Part shown: positions 16,411 through 25,550 of the stretch, in pieces
Layout: the number at the start of each line of letters is the position of its first letter
Numbering within the stretch: position 1 is the first letter of the stretch
Source of the DNA: Bog-473 sp963777485
GTDB taxonomy: Bacteria; Actinomycetota; Acidimicrobiia; Acidimicrobiales; RAAP-2
NCBI GenBank assembly: GCA_963777485.1
Contig: CAVZQP010000001.1
Coordinates: 558,001 to 622,000 of the forward strand
Direction of reading: 5' to 3'
DNA length: 64,000 bases
The notes under the pieces: model-generated
The model's input: only the letters and a program-made list of their open reading frames with translations
Told to the model about the DNA's origin: nothing
Database searches by the model: none
Made by a program: the position numbers and the translations under genes

Positions 16411-18687
16411 TCAGTCCGCGTGGAGCGCGGCGCGAACCTCGTCTGCGGCATTCGGCCGGCGGGTGCCCGGAGTCTTGATCGTCAGCCGGTGGACCGTGCC
16501 GTTGAAGGGGGCCGGGGGCGAGTAGCGCGCGGAAACAGGGAAGCCGCTGTCCCACCCGAGCCGCAGGCCGGCACCGCCATGCTGCAACGCCATCGGCAGG
16601 AGGCCGTCGACGTTCGCCGCGTCAACCTCCACGCCGTCGACGCTCAGTGCCATGCGGCCGTGCTCCGTCCCGACCCCGTAGAGAACACTGAGCTCGTGGG
16701 GCCCGGCTCCCAGCAGCGAGGAGGTGGCGAGCTCGATCGCATCGGCCGCGCGGGCAAAGGTGAAGTGCACGGTCCCCTCCAATGCGTAGAGCGCGTAGCC
16801 ACCGAACCAGTCGCCGAGCGCGCAAATAACGCCGTCCGCGTCACCGGGTGTGTCGACCTCGGCTGTGAGGTGGAAGCCGCCCCACAGCAACGGCACCGAC
16901 TCGTCGGCGACCGGTCCACCCCCGGGAAGGAACGTGCGCGACTGTCCCGGGGGCCATGCCGGGGGGATGAACCCCCCGAAGCGGTCGACGAGGCCGTCGG
17001 AGATCGGCAACACGTCGTTGCGCCCCGCCTCGGCCGCCCACAGGTCGATCAAGTGGCGTAGCCGTTCGGGATCGTCACCGGCACGATCTGATGCTTCCGA
17101 GAAGTCCGCCCCGAGGTCGAAGAGCTCCCAACGGTCTTCGTCGAAGCTGCGGCTCCCCTCCGCGAGCTCCTCTTCGTCGAGGATGCCGGTGCTGATGTGG
17201 TTCGTCGTGGCCTTCCATCCTTCGTGGTAGATCGAGCGAGAACCGAGCATCTCGAAGTACTGCGTATGGTGGAGCTCCGCCGCGCCCGGGTCTTCGAGCG
17301 CGCCGAGGAGGCTTACCCCGTCCACTCGCTGCTGCGCGAACCCGTCCACCTCGTCAGGAATCGCGAGTCCGACCGCCTCCATGACGGTTGGCATGAGGTC
17401 GATGGCATGGGCGAATTGTGTGCGTACGACGCCGGGCTCCTTGATGCGTCCACCCCAGCTGACGATGAGCGGGGTCCGGGTCCCGCCCAGCCACGTGTAG
17501 CGCTTCCACAACCGGTGGGGCGTGTTGCCCGCCCAGGCCCATCCCCACGAATAGTGGTTGTACGTGGAGAAGCCACCCCAGTCGTCGTAGTGCTCGAGGT
17601 TGGTGGCCAACGATTCGCGGACGTGCGCCGTGAAGCGCATCTCGTTGACGCTGCCTTCCCTGCCGCCCTCCGCGCTGGCCCCGTTGTCGGAGAACACCAT
17701 CACGAGCGTGTTGTCCATCACGCCGAGCGTGTCGAGTGACGTGAGCACGCGGCCGATCTGCGCGTCAGTGTGGGTGAGGAAGCCGGCGAAGACCTCCTGC
17801 TGGCGGGCCAGCATGCGGCGCTGGTCCGCCGACAGATCGGCCCAGGCCTCGACCCAGCTCGGTCGCGCCGTCAACTCGGTGCCCGCCGGCACCACGCCCG
17901 ATGCGAGCTGGCGGGCGAAGACCTCCTGGCGCCAGGCGTCCCAGCCCTTGTCGAACACCCCGCGGTAGGGCTCTACCCATTCGGGTGCGACGTGGTGGGG
18001 CGCATGCATGGCGCCGAGCGCGAAGTAGAGGAAGAAGGGTTTGCCCGGCGCCCCCTGCTGCTGGTCCTGCACCATGCGGACGGCCTGGTCCGCCAGGTCC
18101 TCACTCAGGTGGTACCCCGAGCCCGGTGGGCGGGGCGACTCGATGTAGTGGTTGTCACACACGAGGTTCGGTGCCCAGTGGTTCGTGTCGCCTTGGAGAA
18201 ACCCGTAGTGGCGCTCGAAGCCCGCGCCGAGTGGCCAGGTGTCGAACGGGCCGGCAGCCGAACGCTGCCAGCGCGGCGTCAGGTGCCACTTGCCGACAGC
18301 CAGCGTCGAGTAGCCGGCGTCGCGCAGCAGTCTGGGAAGCGGGGCGGCGGACCTGGGCAATCGTGAGTGATACCCGGGGAACCCGAGCGGGATGTCGGCC
18401 AGGAAACCCATCCCGACGGCGTGGTGGTTGCGCCCCGTGAAGAAGCAAGCCCGGGTCGGCGAACACAGGGCGGTGACGTGGAAGCGGTTGAACGCCGCCC
18501 CACCCGCGGCCAACGCATCGAGGTGCGGGGTCCCGATGTCGGAGCCGAACGATCCGAGATGCCCGAAGCCCGTGTCGTCGAGGACGATGGCCACGACGTT
18601 GGGTGCGCCGGCCGTGGGCTTTGGTTCGTGAGGGAAGCGGGGTACCGACTCCGCGGGGGTGAAGCCGATCTGCTGTGGCTCGTCCAT
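16411..18687 (-). CDS. arylsulfatase (type I, formylglycine-dependent)
   Basis: 758 residues. The sulfatase signature CSPTRACFFTGRN near residue 95 contains the CxPxR core whose Cys is converted to formylglycine; VVAIVLDDTGFG supplies metal-binding aspartates, VGKWHL the second signature, and VFSDNGASAEGG the Asp-Asn pair. The last 200 residues form an all-beta C-terminal extension seen in long AtsA-like arylsulfatases. No signal peptide is evident, so it is probably cytoplasmic. Would release sulfate from sulfate esters; a formylglycine-generating enzyme must be encoded elsewhere. Confidence 0.92.
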   Translation of the reverse strand: MDEPQQIGFTPAESVPRFPHEPKPTAGAPNVVAIVLDDTGFGHLGSFGSDIGTPHLDALAAGGAAFNRFHVTALCSPTRACFFTGRNHHAVGMGFLADIPLGFPGYHSRLPRSAAPLPRLLRDAGYSTLAVGKWHLTPRWQRSAAGPFDTWPLGAGFERHYGFLQGDTNHWAPNLVCDNHYIESPRPPGSGYHLSEDLADQAVRMVQDQQQGAPGKPFFLYFALGAMHAPHHVAPEWVEPYRGVFDKGWDAWRQEVFARQLASGVVPAGTELTARPSWVEAWADLSADQRRMLARQQEVFAGFLTHTDAQIGRVLTSLDTLGVMDNTLVMVFSDNGASAEGGREGSVNEMRFTAHVRESLATNLEHYDDWGGFSTYNHYSWGWAWAGNTPHRLWKRYTWLGGTRTPLIVSWGGRIKEPGVVRTQFAHAIDLMPTVMEAVGLAIPDEVDGFAQQRVDGVSLLGALEDPGAAELHHTQYFEMLGSRSIYHEGWKATTNHISTGILDEEELAEGSRSFDEDRWELFDLGADFSEASDRAGDDPERLRHLIDLWAAEAGRNDVLPISDGLVDRFGGFIPPAWPPGQSRTFLPGGGPVADESVPLLWGGFHLTAEVDTPGDADGVICALGDWFGGYALYALEGTVHFTFARAADAIELATSSLLGAGPHELSVLYGVGTEHGRMALSVDGVEVDAANVDGLLPMALQHGGAGLRLGWDSGFPVSARYSPPAPFNGTVHRLTIKTPGTRRPNAADEVRAALHAD

Positions 18688-18735
18688 GGCAAGTGAGGGT
18701 AGACGGTGAGCTGCTCGCAGCGCTGTGCGCAGGGG

Positions 18736-18741
18736 TAACGT
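18736..18741 (+). promoter_or_regulatory. -10 box (TAACGT) before the small membrane protein
   Basis: TAACGT ends 8 nt before ATG 18750, the spacing repeated at other suspected leaderless genes in this window. Confidence 0.4.
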
Positions 18742-18749
18742 GGCGAACG

Positions 18750-19034
18750 ATGCATGGCCATGTTCCCGGGCCGCCCCAGCCCAGCTTCCCGGTCGGGCTC
18801 GGGCCCTTCATCGGCTACGTGGCGACCCGCGAGCCCCGTCCGCTCGATGACCGGCCGCCGCAGGAGCCGGGCTGGGCCGACGAGGACGGGAACGAGCTCG
18901 ACGTGTTCGACGACGTGGGGGACTGGGAACCCATGCACCGGCCGATGATCAAGGTCCTCGCGGTCATCGTGTCGGTCTCCCTTCTCGTGGGCGGGGTGAG
19001 CACGGTGCTCGACCTGGTCCTCTCCGCGCGCTGA
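18750..19034 (+). CDS. small protein with C-terminal membrane helix, unknown function
   Basis: 94 residues from ATG 18750. The first 60 are soluble and rich in Pro and acidic residues (PPQEPGWADEDGNELDVFDD); the end, MIKVLAVIVSVSLLVGGVST followed by VLDLVLSAR, is a single membrane span. An in-frame start further upstream would overlap the divergent sulfatase gene and is less likely. It belongs to no family I recognise. Its stop is 3 nt from the end of the convergent propeller gene. Confidence 0.6.
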   Translation: MHGHVPGPPQPSFPVGLGPFIGYVATREPRPLDDRPPQEPGWADEDGNELDVFDDVGDWEPMHRPMIKVLAVIVSVSLLVGGVSTVLDLVLSAR

Positions 19035-19037
19035 TCC

Positions 19038-20627
19038 TCAGGAGGCGACGCGACGGCGGCGTGCGCGACGCCAGAACCACGCGGCCAGGACGGCGACGGC
19101 CAGTCCGCCCAACGCGATCGCCACGATCACTCCGGCCGGGATACCTCCCGTCGACGCCGGAGGCTTGGAGCTCGTCGCACCTGCCGTCGTTCTGGTTGCC
19201 GGCGCCGAGCTCGTCGTAGTCCCCGCTGCCGCGCTGTTCGAGGCGGCGTCAAAGGCGACGACGTCGGTGGCGGCAGCCGCGAGCAGTACACCGTTGCCGA
19301 CGGATGGTGTCGGAAAGTGGTTGGCGGGCGCGCCGATGCTCGCTTGTTCCACCACGGCGCCCGTGGTCGCGCTGATCCCGTACAGCGTCCCGTTCTGCCC
19401 GATGCTCCACACAAGCCCTGCCGCCACGATCGGCGGTCCGCCTCCTGAGTTTGCCCGCCACAGAACGCGCAGCCCAGCAGGGTTGGAAGACACCTGCACC
19501 GCCACCGGCCCGCCCAGACAGGGCAGGTAGACCGTGGTGCCGACAATAGCCGCGCCGCCGTCGATCTCCTCGGAGCACGCCCTTGGCATCGACGTCTGCT
19601 CGCCGCCGATGCCGCCGAGGTGGGAGCCGTCGAGGAGGTATGCGCTCCCGTCCTTGCCCGCAGCCACGACTTCGCCGTCGCCGAGCAGCGCGGGTGTGGT
19701 CGACAGATCGAGGTCGTGTGCGTTCTCCGTTTCCCACGACGATGGTGCGAAGTACTGCAGGAGTGCGAGTGCGGGGGAGAGCTCGAGCACCGAGTCACTG
19801 TGGTCGTACGAGGCGCCGGACGAGGTCACCGAGCCGTTGCCGGCTTCCACCCAGATGTTCCCGCTCGAGTCCACGACCGGGGCCGCGCCGCCCATCCAGA
19901 TGGCACCTTGGCTCTGGCCCGCGCCCGAGTCGACGGCATAGTCCTCGGCCGCACCACCGGCCTCGGGCACCGAGACCACCCATCCGTGGTAGGGGGAGCA
20001 ATCTCCGAAGTTTCCGCCGAAGCCGAAGACGACGCGCCCGGCGTCGAGTGCCAGTCCGGTGCGCTGCAGCAGAGCCGGGGGTGTCGAACCTGGGGGGTCG
20101 ACGTCCTGCATGAGCTCGACTTTGCCCGTCAACGCGTCGAGCCCGACCAGCTCATGTGCCGGGTGTTGGCCGACCAGCTCGTCCGCAACGACGAAGATTT
20201 CGGAGCGCGCCGTATCCAGGACCGGGGTCCCCGTGATCCCCACGGTCGGCGAGATGTCCCCGCACGGCAGGGCCGACGCGGGTACCGCTGTGCCCAGGTG
20301 GGCTGACCAGACCACGCGGCCGGTTGCCGCTGACAGCTCGTACACCGTGTCGTTCTCGGATGCGACGTAGACGTGCCCCTCCCAGGCGAGTGGCTCGCCG
20401 TAGAGCTGGCCGTCGAGGGTGCGGGACGTCCATGCGCGGGAGGAAAGGATGACCGAGGGGACAGAGGGGGCGACGCCGGTCCCCTGCGAGTTGCCGTGGT
20501 AGACGGTCCATGACGACGCCGTGATCGACGTCCCCGGGGCGTTGAGTGCCGATCCGCCCCCGGCGAACATCAGCAGCACGAACGCGCAGGTGGCAACGCC
20601 GAGCTGGGTTGCCCAGATCGGTCTCAT
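19038..20627 (-). CDS. membrane-anchored PQQ-type beta-propeller protein
   Basis: 529 residues from ATG 20627; an earlier GTG (20687) would run into the permease. N-terminal WATQLGVATCAFVLLMFAGG is a signal segment. The body has repeating strands such as HVYVASENDTVYELSAATGRV and GVLLAAAATDVVAFDAA, as in PQQ-binding-like (BamB/quinoprotein) propellers. A Ser/Thr/Pro/Ala-rich linker leads to a C-terminal helix (IPAGVIVAIALGGLAVAVLA) and a basic RRARRRR tail, so the propeller faces outside. It is last in the minus-strand sugar transporter run, 34 nt after the permease. Confidence 0.75.
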   Translation of the reverse strand: MRPIWATQLGVATCAFVLLMFAGGGSALNAPGTSITASSWTVYHGNSQGTGVAPSVPSVILSSRAWTSRTLDGQLYGEPLAWEGHVYVASENDTVYELSAATGRVVWSAHLGTAVPASALPCGDISPTVGITGTPVLDTARSEIFVVADELVGQHPAHELVGLDALTGKVELMQDVDPPGSTPPALLQRTGLALDAGRVVFGFGGNFGDCSPYHGWVVSVPEAGGAAEDYAVDSGAGQSQGAIWMGGAAPVVDSSGNIWVEAGNGSVTSSGASYDHSDSVLELSPALALLQYFAPSSWETENAHDLDLSTTPALLGDGEVVAAGKDGSAYLLDGSHLGGIGGEQTSMPRACSEEIDGGAAIVGTTVYLPCLGGPVAVQVSSNPAGLRVLWRANSGGGPPIVAAGLVWSIGQNGTLYGISATTGAVVEQASIGAPANHFPTPSVGNGVLLAAAATDVVAFDAASNSAAAGTTTSSAPATRTTAGATSSKPPASTGGIPAGVIVAIALGGLAVAVLAAWFWRRARRRRVAS

Positions 20628-20661
20628 GCCGGTCTTGATCTCGGCTGCCGCCGGCGGTGCG

Positions 20662-21960
20662 TCAGCCCCCCGCGCCCGGGCGGGCACGACGCCGCAGTGT
20701 GGCGTCGACGGCCACGGCGACGAGGAGGACAGCGGCGGTGGCGATGTCTGTCCCGGCGGTGGTGATGTTCAACAGAGCGAGCCCGTTATTCAGGGTTGCG
20801 ATCACGAGGCCACCGAGCAACGGGTGGATGGGTTTGCCGTAGCCTCCGAAGAGGCTGGCCCCGCCGATGACCGCGGCCGCCACGGCGTACAGCACGTACG
20901 TGCCGCCGTCGAAACCGATCGTGATGGAGCCGAGGCGGGAGGCGTAGACCACGGCCGCAAAGCCGGCGGTGAGGCTGCAGAGCGCGAACGCAATGGTCCG
21001 GATCCGCGCCACGTGGATGCCGGCCCGGCGCGCCGCTTCGGGGCTCGCGCCGATGGCGTACATGTAGCGCCCGAGCCGGGTGCGGGCCAGCAGGAACGAC
21101 TGGCCGACCAACACGACGAGCACGAGCGGTATGACCCATGGGACCCCGCTGACCGGTGTGGCGGCGATGCCCCGGTTGCGGTTGCAGATGAACACGAGCA
21201 CGGCGCCGGCGAGCGCGACCGCGCCGAGCGTGAGGAGCGTGATGCTGAGCGGCGGCGTGGTGAGCCCCTGGGCGCGGCGGCGCGAGGTGCGGACAATGGT
21301 CATGATCGCGTAGAGGACGACGAGCGCGACGAGGAGGATCCACCCCGCTGCCTTGGTCATGCTGCCACTGACGAGGTCGTCGATGATGTTGTTGGAGACT
21401 GTGATCACGCCGCCGACGGCACCCTTGTCGCTGTCGAAGACGTAGATCAGGACCCCTTGCCACCCGAGCAGGCCGGCGAGGGTCACCACGAACGACGGGA
21501 TCCTGAGCCGGGTGATGATCGTGCCCTGGAAGGCGCCGATGAGGAAACACGCCGCCATGCCCACGATCAGGCCCGCCCACCAGACCCAGTTCTGCGGCGC
21601 GCTGATCAGTGCCATGGCGATGGCCGCCCCGACGGCACCGACAAATCCGACCGAGAGGTCGATCTCGCTGAGGATCAGGGCGTACAGCTCGGCCATCCCG
21701 AGCAAGATGATGAAAGTCGACTGGACGAAGAGGTTGACGATGTTGGTCGATGTCAGGAACGAGCTTGATTTGGCGGTGAAGAAGATGCTGATGACGATGA
21801 GCCCGACGATGATGGGTAGCGCGCCGCTCTCGCCGCCCCGGATCCGCTTCCACCACGCCCGCAGGTAGTCGGGGAGGGAATCCGCGAGGACGTCCGGCGC
21901 CAGGACGACCAGCTCGTCGGGTGCGATCGCGCTTTCCGGGGTGCTCTCCGTCTCGGTCAT
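20662..21960 (-). CDS. sugar ABC transporter permease (RbsC/XylH type)
   Basis: 432 residues with about ten hydrophobic spans. ALILSEIDLSVGFVGAVGAA is the conserved region of the BPD_transp_2 permeases and GASPEAARRAGIHVARIRTIAF resembles the EAA loop that contacts the ATPase; LFGGYGKPIHPLLGGLVIATL is also family-typical. Its length and single-domain form match XylH-like permeases that work with one ATPase and one periplasmic-type binding protein. Seven bases after the ATPase gene, same strand. Confidence 0.9.
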   Translation of the reverse strand: MTETESTPESAIAPDELVVLAPDVLADSLPDYLRAWWKRIRGGESGALPIIVGLIVISIFFTAKSSSFLTSTNIVNLFVQSTFIILLGMAELYALILSEIDLSVGFVGAVGAAIAMALISAPQNWVWWAGLIVGMAACFLIGAFQGTIITRLRIPSFVVTLAGLLGWQGVLIYVFDSDKGAVGGVITVSNNIIDDLVSGSMTKAAGWILLVALVVLYAIMTIVRTSRRRAQGLTTPPLSITLLTLGAVALAGAVLVFICNRNRGIAATPVSGVPWVIPLVLVVLVGQSFLLARTRLGRYMYAIGASPEAARRAGIHVARIRTIAFALCSLTAGFAAVVYASRLGSITIGFDGGTYVLYAVAAAVIGGASLFGGYGKPIHPLLGGLVIATLNNGLALLNITTAGTDIATAAVLLVAVAVDATLRRRARPGAGG

Positions 21961-21967
21961 GGCCGCA

Positions 21968-22729
21968 TCACCCTGTGGCGTCGGTTCGGGACGACTGCCC
22001 CGTCGTCATGTAGTCCACGATGACCTGCCGGTCGAACTCCTCGGCCGGGCCTGACGCCACCATCTGGCCCAGGTACAGGATGGCGATCTGGTCGGCCACC
22101 TCGAACACGTCGTTGAGATTGTGCGAGACGAGTATGACCGCGGTGCCTTGCCCCGACAGACGGGTGATCAAGTCGAGCACCTGCTTCGTCTGCGCCACGC
22201 CGAGGGCCGCCGTCGGCTCGTCCATGATCACGAGCTTGGCGGCCTGCATGACGGCCTTGGCCACCGCGACTGACTGGCGCTGGCCGCCGGACAGCGATGC
22301 GACCGGTTGGCGGATGGAGCGGATTGTCGTGACGTGAAGATCCGCCAGTGTCTGACGCGCCGTCAGCTCCATGGAGGATTCGTCGAGCAGCCCGTAACGC
22401 CGCCTCTCGTGCCCTAGGAACATGTTCTGCACGATGTCGAGGTTGTCGCACAGCGCCAGATCCTGGTAGATCGTCGTGATCCCGACCGACTCGGCGTCGT
22501 TCGGGGAGTGGAAGCGCACGTGTTTGCCCTCCCAGTAGATCTCTCCTTCGGATGGCTCCCACAAGCCGGAGATCGTCTTGATGGTTACAGACTTGCCGGC
22601 GCCGTTGTCGCCGGCCAAAGCCGTGACCTTGCCGGGCGGGACAGCAAAGTTGACCCCGCTGAGCGCCCGGACGGCCCCGAAGACCTTGCTCACGTCCCGC
22701 AGTTCGAGCAGCGGTGCAACCTCTGCCAC
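21968..22729 (-). CDS. sugar ABC transporter ATP-binding protein (single domain)
   Basis: 253 residues. Walker A is GDNGAGKS, the signature is LSGGQRQ and Walker B is LVIMDEPTAALG, followed by a switch His in ILVSHNL. Rbs/Xyl-type ATPases are often two fused copies of about 500 residues; this one has only one nucleotide-binding domain, as in FrcA-like and many actinobacterial systems, and so would act as a homodimer. Gene order binding protein - ATPase - permease is conserved for carbohydrate import. Confidence 0.9.
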   Translation of the reverse strand: MAEVAPLLELRDVSKVFGAVRALSGVNFAVPPGKVTALAGDNGAGKSVTIKTISGLWEPSEGEIYWEGKHVRFHSPNDAESVGITTIYQDLALCDNLDIVQNMFLGHERRRYGLLDESSMELTARQTLADLHVTTIRSIRQPVASLSGGQRQSVAVAKAVMQAAKLVIMDEPTAALGVAQTKQVLDLITRLSGQGTAVILVSHNLNDVFEVADQIAILYLGQMVASGPAEEFDRQVIVDYMTTGQSSRTDATG

Positions 22730-22774
22730 CGTCCGTACCCCCTGTCACGCCACCGTCGAGCATTGACCTCGCAT

Positions 22775-22810
22775 GACCGACCCCCCCGTCCGGGGAAGGG
22801 GGGGTCGGTC
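22775..22810 (-). terminator. strong intercistronic hairpin between binding-protein and ATPase genes
   Basis: GACCGACCCCCCC (22775-22787) pairs perfectly over 13 bp with GGGGGGGTCGGTC (22798-22810) around a 10-nt loop. It has no T-run. Its position, after the binding-protein gene and before the ATPase gene, is where partial termination or 3'-end protection gives excess binding protein over membrane components. The effect is inferred, the stem is seen. Confidence 0.6.
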
Positions 22811-22869
22811 CGGAGGTGCTTCTATGGAATCGACACTACCCAGCCGGGCACCGCGATCCCAATGATTGG

Positions 22870-24066
22870 CTAGTGCTTGATGCCCGCCGCGGTGCAATCG
22901 GCCGCGTACGAGCCGGCGCAGAGCTGCGAGGCCGGGACGTAGTTGTCCTTGACCACAGTGGAGTTCATGTTTTGCGTGGTCACCCACTTCGGCACCAGCG
23001 CTACGGTCGGCACCGCGACACCGCCCGTGGTGTCCTCCGTGGTGGCGTTCACGAGCTTCTTCGGCGGCTTCACGCCCGCTCGTAGGTACAGGGCAAGGGC
23101 GACTGAGGTCTGCGCCTCGATACTGTTCGGCTTGTACACCGTCCCGCACTGGTAGCCCGCGAGCACGTTCTGCAGTCCCACCAGGGAGGCGTCCTGCCCC
23201 GTAGTGGGGAAGGTCTTGGGCTTCACGTGCAGCGACTGCAGGTAGGTAACGATCGGGGCGTTGGTCGTGTCGTTGGGGACAAGCGCCGCGTTGGTGTTCG
23301 AGTGTGCGGTGTACACCGCCTGGAACTCGGTTTCCTGGGTGGGCGCGTCCCAGGTGCCCGCAGTGTGTGCGACCGCCGTGTATTTGCCGTCCTTGAAGAG
23401 CGGGTTCAGCACACCGTCATACCCTTGAGCGAACAGCGTGGCGTTGTTGTCCGTCGCCGCGCCGTGCATGACCACGACATGCGGCTTGGACACGTGCCAG
23501 GCCGAGATGCAGCTCACCAGGCCTTGCCCCATCGTCTTACCGACGAGAACGTTGTCGAAGCTCACGTAGTAGGCGCGGCTGCCGCCCAGGGTCAGGCGGT
23601 CGTAGTCGATGACCTTGACGCCGCGAGCCTTCGCGTAGCTTTCGATCTGCGCGCCGACGCCCGAGTCGAGCGGGTCGACCAGAAGGACGGTGGCGCCGTT
23701 GGAGATGTCCGTCTGGGCGTCGGTCAGCTGCGTTGCGTCACTCCCGAGGGCGTTCTGCACGACGTAGTTCGACGAGCTCACACCTGCCGTCTGGAGGGCC
23801 TTGGTGATGTCCGGCGCGTCGTACGCGACGTACCGCGTCGAGCTCACCGTATCGGGCAGGATCGTCGCCACCTTGCCGTGGCCGGCCGCGGCGAGCGACT
23901 TGAACTGCTTCATGACGCTGAAGTCTGTGGTGAATGAGGTGGCTGTGATGTTGGACGGTCCACTGGCACGTACAGAGGCCGAGGCTCCCCCGCCCCCCGC
24001 ACCGACCAGCGTCGCCGACAAAACAAGAGAGATTCCCCCGAGCATGCCTGTCCTTCTGAAACGCAC
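22870..24066 (-). CDS. sugar ABC transporter substrate-binding protein
   Basis: 398 residues from GTG 24066, chosen because AAAGGAGG lies 5 nt before it. The N-terminus (FRRTGMLGGISLVLSATLVG) is a signal peptide. The mature part follows the Peripla_BP_4 fold: KVATILPDTVSSTRYVAYD, then TDISNGATVLLVDPLDSGVG and VKVIDYDRLTLGG, and GQDASLVGLQNVLAGYQCGTV near the end, as in XylF. It binds a sugar outside the cell and delivers it to the permease. Part of the ROK kinase-SBP-ATPase-permease run; the sugar is not known. Confidence 0.88.
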   Translation of the reverse strand: MRFRRTGMLGGISLVLSATLVGAGGGGASASVRASGPSNITATSFTTDFSVMKQFKSLAAAGHGKVATILPDTVSSTRYVAYDAPDITKALQTAGVSSSNYVVQNALGSDATQLTDAQTDISNGATVLLVDPLDSGVGAQIESYAKARGVKVIDYDRLTLGGSRAYYVSFDNVLVGKTMGQGLVSCISAWHVSKPHVVVMHGAATDNNATLFAQGYDGVLNPLFKDGKYTAVAHTAGTWDAPTQETEFQAVYTAHSNTNAALVPNDTTNAPIVTYLQSLHVKPKTFPTTGQDASLVGLQNVLAGYQCGTVYKPNSIEAQTSVALALYLRAGVKPPKKLVNATTEDTTGGVAVPTVALVPKWVTTQNMNSTVVKDNYVPASQLCAGSYAADCTAAGIKH

Positions 24067-24080
24067 ATTGCCTCCTTTGT

Positions 24081-24094
24081 CCGGGTTCGCCCGG
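24081..24094 (-). promoter_or_regulatory. short hairpin in the binding-protein mRNA leader
   Basis: CCGGG and CCCGG pair perfectly around a 4-nt loop (CGAA on the transcript), a few bases upstream of the AAAGGAGG ribosome-binding site. It may stabilise the 5' leader. No regulator can be named. Confidence 0.3.
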
Positions 24095-24144
24095 TTGCGA
24101 AGCCCCCTGTTGTTACTGGTTCTACTCCGCATGTGACGGACTGT

Positions 24145-24163
24145 GTTGCAGTTTTGTTGCAAC
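24145..24163. promoter_or_regulatory. candidate operator GTTGCA-N7-TGCAAC upstream of the sugar-binding protein gene
   Basis: An inverted repeat of 6 bp with a 7-nt spacer, and also a direct GTTGCA repeat at 11-nt spacing, lies about 80-100 nt before the binding-protein start codon in an AT-rich patch. Placement suits a sugar-responsive LacI- or ROK-type repressor. No regulator gene is adjacent (the ROK protein here has no DNA-binding domain), so the assignment is inference. Confidence 0.4.
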
Positions 24164-24226
24164 TTCGAGAACCATACCCAGATCTCCTCCTCGATGCTGG
24201 GATTTTGCCTGGGATGGATGTGTGAG

Positions 24227-25129
24227 TCAGTTCGGCTGGGTGGCCCTGACCCACGCGGCCGCTCCGACGAGCCCCGCATCGTCTCCCAAAGCAGATACGA
24301 CGATCGACAGCTCGGTCGGACGGTTTTCCTTGCGTTGCAGGACGATCTCGCGGAGCGGGTCGAAGAATTCCGGAGACCGTCCGATACCGCCGCCAACGAT
24401 CACGGCGCGCGGGGCAAAGGCCATGACGAGGTTGCACATTCCGGCCGCACAGGCCGTGACCGCGTCCTCCCAAATCGAGCGCGCCTCGACGTGGTCTCTG
24501 AGTGCGGCCTCGAGCACCGCCCGCGCGTCCACTTGTCCGATTCCCATCTCGCGCGCCTGGCGAGCCATGCCGCTGCCGGATGCCAGCTCTTCCAGGGTGC
24601 CTGCGGCGCCCTCGCGCCAGGCACGCCAATCGATGACGGAGTGTCCGAACTCACCGAACGAGTGCCGGCCGTGCACGAGCCGCCCCCGGTCGACCACTCC
24701 GGCCCCAATGCCGGTCGAGACGGTCAGGTAGGCAACGACGTCGTCGATGCCCGCGCCCGCGCCGAAAGATGCCTCGCCCACGGCCGCCATGTCGGCGTCG
24801 TTGGCCACATGTACCCGGAGGCCCAGATGTTCCGACAACTGGTCAGCCGACAGAGAGTCTGGCCAGCCGTGAGGCAGATTGGGCGCCGAGAGCAAGCGGT
24901 CCTCCCCGTAGTCGACAGCGCCCGGCAGCCCCACCACCGCGTGGGATACACCAGAGCGGCCGGCTGCGGCGCCGACGCCCGCAATGAGATCGATGAGGGC
25001 GCCCGGGACGTGCGAATCGGCCGGTGTCGGGGCGGTTTCGCGCACCAACACGGCGCCGTCGGCGTCCACGAGCGCGGCTCGCATCTGGGTGCCCCCGACA
25101 TCGGCTGCGAGGATCAGGCGCGGACTCAT
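24227..25129 (-). CDS. ROK-family sugar kinase
   Basis: 300 residues. LAADVGGTQMRAAL is the phosphate-1 loop, VANDADMAAVGEASFGAG holds the catalytic Asp, TVSTGIGAGVV the phosphate-2 loop and GGGIG the adenosine loop. The His of the ROK sugar site is found in GEFGHSVID, but the usual downstream CxCGxxGCxE zinc motif is absent: the segment reads WRAWREGAAGTLEELASG instead. There is no N-terminal helix-turn-helix, so it is a kinase and not a repressor. Probably phosphorylates the sugar imported by the downstream ABC genes. Confidence 0.85.
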   Translation of the reverse strand: MSPRLILAADVGGTQMRAALVDADGAVLVRETAPTPADSHVPGALIDLIAGVGAAAGRSGVSHAVVGLPGAVDYGEDRLLSAPNLPHGWPDSLSADQLSEHLGLRVHVANDADMAAVGEASFGAGAGIDDVVAYLTVSTGIGAGVVDRGRLVHGRHSFGEFGHSVIDWRAWREGAAGTLEELASGSGMARQAREMGIGQVDARAVLEAALRDHVEARSIWEDAVTACAAGMCNLVMAFAPRAVIVGGGIGRSPEFFDPLREIVLQRKENRPTELSIVVSALGDDAGLVGAAAWVRATQPN

Positions 25130-25186
25130 GGGACGCCAGTGTGGCCCGGATACGCGCGTCGTCGCCTCGAAGTCGCTCTTCGAGTG

Positions 25187-25462
25187 CTATCCCGTGAGAT
25201 CCTCCGGGGCGTAGCCGCCGCGTCGGAGGAGGCGCCGCAAGATCGCCAGTTGGTCCGTCTCGATCTCCTTGTGGCGAGCGGGCTCGAGCACTTCGATCGC
25301 GTCGCCGATGGTGACTTCGATATGGCCCTTGTGGGTGTCCCGGACAGTGCCCACTGCGTTCAGCAACGACAGGATGTCGTGCCACTCGATGTTGTGGCTC
25401 GTCGGGTGCCGGAATACCTGCGCGAGGGTGTCGCGGTGATGGCTGTTCAAACGTGATCCCAT
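25187..25462 (-). CDS. small conserved protein of unknown function
   Basis: 91 residues from ATG 25462 with GAGGAG before it; a longer frame to 25696 lacks coding character. The phrase HPTSHNIEWHDILSLLNAVG and later HIEVTIGDAIEVLEPARHKE, ending in LRRLLRRGGY, is a conserved actinobacterial small protein with a HicA-like size and pattern, but the key HicA dsRBD residues cannot be identified with confidence. No antitoxin partner lies next to it. Divergent from the phosphoribosyltransferase fusion. Confidence 0.6.
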   Translation of the reverse strand: MGSRLNSHHRDTLAQVFRHPTSHNIEWHDILSLLNAVGTVRDTHKGHIEVTIGDAIEVLEPARHKEIETDQLAILRRLLRRGGYAPEDLTG

Positions 25463-25550
25463 CCCACTCCTCTGATCCCTTGGATGCAGTGTCTTGAACC
25501 ATCGTCGCGCGTTGCGCCCGAAGGCGCTCCTGGCGATCGGTTCGTCGGGC

